A DNA stretch of 6,523 bases, from NCBI GenBank assembly GCA_964538405.1, contig CAZIET010000033.1, positions 1 to 6,523 on the forward strand, given 5' to 3'. This document shows positions 5,901 through 6,523 of this stretch, piece after piece. Numbering within the stretch: the stretch's first letter is position 1; every line of letters starts with the position of its first letter. The position numbers and the translations under genes were made by a program. The DNA comes from JAGVWT01 sp964538405. Lineage in GTDB: Archaea > Nanobdellota > Nanobdellia > Pacearchaeales > GW2011-AR1. Under the pieces are notes generated by a model. The model saw nothing but the letters and a program-made list of their open reading frames with translations. It did no database searches and was not told where the DNA came from.

Positions 5901-6419
5901 TGGGGATTTGCTGATACGGGTACCCAAGCCCTTTTCTTAGTTGGTGTATCAAATACAGTGGACACGGCAAAATCTACAGCAGCGAAAGGAATTGTTCAGA
6001 TCAAGGGTTCAAAAGCCAGTGGGACGGACGCCGTAGATGCAGGTTCAAATGCAAACCTTTTTGTGATTACCACCGACGATGGAACAGCCCGTTTTGCTCT
6101 TGACAATGAAGGCGACTCGTGGCAAGATGGAGGAATAACTGCTGTTGGAAGCCTTAATGTTACAAATGGATCAGCAGGAGCAACAATGTATTTCAATGCA
6201 AGCAACGGACTGCTTCGTTTTGGTCAGTACTATACCTCAAACGCACTGCCAACTTGTGCGAGCGCACTTATGGGATCCATAGCTTATGTTAAGGAACCCA
6301 CCAACTCTGAGTCCTGGCTTTGCCTTTGCAAGGATAGAAGGAGCGGGGAGGGAGGAGCTGTGTGGACAAATATTCTTACAGGAGTTGAAAACGATACAAC
6401 GCAATGCTCTCCTACCTAA
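2853..6419 (+). CDS. Large secreted, multi-sequon repeat surface protein (tail-fibre-like adhesin candidate)
   Basis: An 1188-residue protein exported by the Sec route and probably a fibrous cell-surface protein. Residues 1-29 are a signal peptide (basic start, hydrophobic 12-28, cleavage near LSA-A). Residues 31-128 form a small domain ending in ARAPYSFRTLNV, with C66 and C105 as a likely disulfide pair; this domain is common at the start of DPANN and CPR surface proteins as I recall them. Then come 11-residue SW...INGT repeats at 168-200 and 517-560. Eight VGIG-type units begin at 229, 473, 589, 677, 717, 794, 822 and 918, most with TT(T/N)P and LNVVG, as in tail-fibre and trimeric adhesin stalks. 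A phage-like module covers about 951-1093, and a Cys-bearing cap about 1125-1188. I count about 53 N-x-S/T sequons, 45 of them in the first 712 residues. No C-terminal membrane anchor is visible. A role in attachment to a host cell is inference. Confidence 0.93.
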   Translation: MVKFSNLKQREFLLIISISLVIFSSVLSAADIAEDLHLNIQVTDSNGVATTGTYAFAFNISNSTDCAVANIVYSNLTTRETDVRGIVSVYLNNVTLNFNQQYWLCYYRNGTLTDTISLARAPYSFRTLNVNLTNVTANSNFTSSYNVTAHTFLGQLNASNVTNDIWISWAEAINGTLASWANVINGTMTSWSQAINGTLARTDAANTFGAFNQTFDTSTLFVSSNNDRVGIGTTTPINALNVVGDINVTGGGNFSGTYGFNGGWQANGISIVGGDLYAQTVFVYNLTSLTVNSLLVNGSIIPQFGWDNVFDIGNSSLRYRNLTLGGNASINGSAYIFNNITLGSSTADYIIANGLVASHFVPVDNARDLGTSANRWQVAYVDVLNANSIAAGEVNISGTNFDTFTIHTNNTGDDERNSSLAFERGTPVINAVIKWDSTNGSERFEFNFPVYLQPDKNLTLDNFFFADSLNNRLGVNTTTPQNTLNVVGNGNITDTLYVSGNNLTVGYLYATNASYATWANVVNGTMASWAEAINGTLASWANIVNGTMASWSQAINGTLARTDAANTFGAFNQTFDTSTLFVNANTDSVGIGTTTPVADNVLHINDTSGTGRVLFESLPGQNFVFRFREGTTDRGYISFDNPNNNWQFVNENASGNISFYTGTGAALTMALTRDNRVGINTSSPINTLNVIGTMNVTNTSAGKSNTGQFIVNGSGYVGIGVNPGSGLKLLQISGNGDTRVSAESTSTTDFVGFVADQEGTGSLFMGGYGSAASGGQFSQSLASGGFVYTNNGPMGIGTGDNFGLSIATNSVARITINNSGNVGIGTTNPGTILSIFQNGAPNVTIGRTDSITSANEIYGTIKFNGTNSAGGLFEAASIRAVHDDTDAGNRKGRLEFTTASTVDFAPTLRMLINSNGNVGIGTTNPSHKLNVVGEINVTSTLFVGGAADGAGTPLLMVGDTANGQMTKGITINKGTATNEILAFKGSDITHGVTLEAETDTYGFIRKEGGANGILGIWGFADTGTQALFLVGVSNTVDTAKSTAAKGIVQIKGSKASGTDAVDAGSNANLFVITTDDGTARFALDNEGDSWQDGGITAVGSLNVTNGSAGATMYFNASNGLLRFGQYYTSNALPTCASALMGSIAYVKEPTNSESWLCLCKDRRSGEGGAVWTNILTGVENDTTQCSPT
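3354..3452 (+). repeat. First block of 11-residue SW...INGT repeats (three units)
   Basis: Residues 168-200 contain three in-register units: SWAEAINGTLA, SWANVINGTMT and SWSQAINGTLA. Trp falls at 169, 180 and 191, and the glycosylation Asn at 174, 185 and 196. The hydrophobic positions (W, I/V, L/M) are spaced 4-4-3, the hendecad spacing of some coiled coils, although the Gly-Thr and the sequons also fit repeated beta turns. Confidence 0.85.
3354..3560 (+). repeat. Long internal direct repeat, copy 1
   Basis: Residues 168-236, from the SW repeats through ARTDAANTFGAFNQTFDTST to the first VGIGTTTP. It matches copy 2 (residues 528-596) at an offset of exactly 360 residues. Over the first 55 codons the copies differ at 26 bases but only three amino acids, all conservative. 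Positions 3465-3499 are identical base for base with 4545-4579. Confidence 0.9.
4401..4532 (+). repeat. Second block of 11-residue TW/SW...NGT repeats (four units)
   Basis: Residues 517-560 contain four units with Trp at 518, 529, 540 and 551 and sequon Asn at 523, 534, 545 and 556. A degenerate fifth unit precedes them in register: Y507 in the Trp position and N512-A-S in the sequon position. The order of unit types alternates (ANVVNGTMA, AEAINGTLA, ANIVNGTMA, SQAINGTLA). Confidence 0.85.
4434..4640 (+). repeat. Long internal direct repeat, copy 2
   Basis: Residues 528-596, the second copy of the SW-repeat plus RTDAANTFGAF plus VGIGTTTP block, 1080 bases downstream of copy 1. After the VGIGTTTP motif the two copies part: copy 1 continues with INALNVVG and copy 2 with VADNVLHI, so the duplicated unit ends at the head motif. 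Confidence 0.9.
5703..6131 (+). other. Phage/virus-structural-like module within the surface protein
   Basis: Residues about 951-1093. Segments such as KGITINKGTATNEILAFKGSDITHG (968-990), ETDTYGFIRK (997-1006), the STAAKGIVQIKG stretch (1041-1052), SNANLFVITTDDGTARFALDNEGD (1065-1088) and SWQDGG follow a pattern I recall from structural proteins on environmental viral contigs (EILAFKSSDVAHGMT..ETDTYGF..K, then NTTKSTA, then TRFI.D.EGD..QD). This is memory of a pattern, not a search. The module has no N-x-S/T sequon although the preceding parts are full of them, which supports a separate origin or fold. Confidence 0.5.
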
Positions 6420-6523
6420 AATTTGATAGTACAATCACAAGACAATGCTGCAATGAAACAATCCTTATGCAATCTGGGAGCAACAGAATGGTGCTGAGAA
6501 ACGGCAAAACAATTATTAAATAC

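Noticed and set aside
6488..6523. Possible start of a plus-strand gene (ATG at 6488, MVLRNGKTIIKY, open to the window end) with GGGAG at 6476-6480, seven bases upstream.
   Set aside because: Only 12 codons are visible and no family can be recognised, so a chance ATG cannot be excluded. The spacing of the GGGAG is suggestive but not enough.
6416..6523. Minus-strand frame open from the window end to TAG at 6418-6416 (35 codons), possibly the tail of a convergent gene.
   Set aside because: An open run of this length is common by chance, the sequence is Cys/His-rich without any pattern, and it overlaps the end of the surface-protein gene.
1..6523. Searched for tRNA or rRNA genes, CRISPR repeats, terminal inverted repeats, transposase genes and attachment sites.
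   Set aside because: None seen. The only sizeable repeats are in-frame repeats of the surface-protein gene, and no cloverleaf or regular spacer array is apparent by eye.
6420..6523. Looked for a terminator after the surface-protein gene.
   Set aside because: There is no T-rich run of the archaeal type and no clear hairpin just after the stop codon.

Overview
The window looks like genome sequence from an archaeon of the DPANN group, most likely a Woesearchaeota- or Pacearchaeota-type lineage. Three things point there. Ribosomal proteins uS12 and uS7 are of the archaeal type. Canonical archaeal TATA boxes sit about 25 bases before two start codons, with no convincing Shine-Dalgarno sites in the minus-strand operon. 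The large secreted protein has an architecture (signal peptide, SW..-INGT repeats, VGIGTTTP..LNVVG repeats, very many N-glycosylation sequons) that I associate with DPANN surface proteins. The group assignment rests on recalled sequence style, not on a search.

Left half, bases 1-2666, minus strand: a tightly packed operon of translation genes. Transcription order is uS12 (2666-2244), an unrecognised 102-residue protein (2247-1939, overlapping uS12 by ATGA), uS7 (1937-1323), a SET-domain protein methyltransferase split by a frameshift (1313-772), and arginyl-tRNA synthetase (749 to beyond base 1, C-terminal part missing). The usual archaeal partner after uS7, an elongation factor 2 gene, is not present here.

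Middle, bases 2667-2852: a 186-base divergent intergenic region. It has one TATA box for the ribosomal operon and one or two for the adhesin-like gene, each placed so that the transcripts would be leaderless or nearly so.

Right half, bases 2853-6419, plus strand: one gene for a 1188-residue secreted, probably fibrous and heavily glycosylated surface protein. It has a small N-terminal domain, 11-residue Trp/NGT repeats in two places exactly 360 residues apart, eight VGIG-type head repeats, a C-terminal module resembling viral or phage structural proteins that is devoid of sequons, and a Cys-containing C-terminal cap. Bases 6420-6523 hold no convincing gene.

The points most worth following are the (TA)n slippage that breaks the SET gene, the regular glycan-site repeat of the adhesin and its duplicated block, the abrupt end of sequon density at the phage-like module, and the unknown gene wedged between uS12 and uS7.
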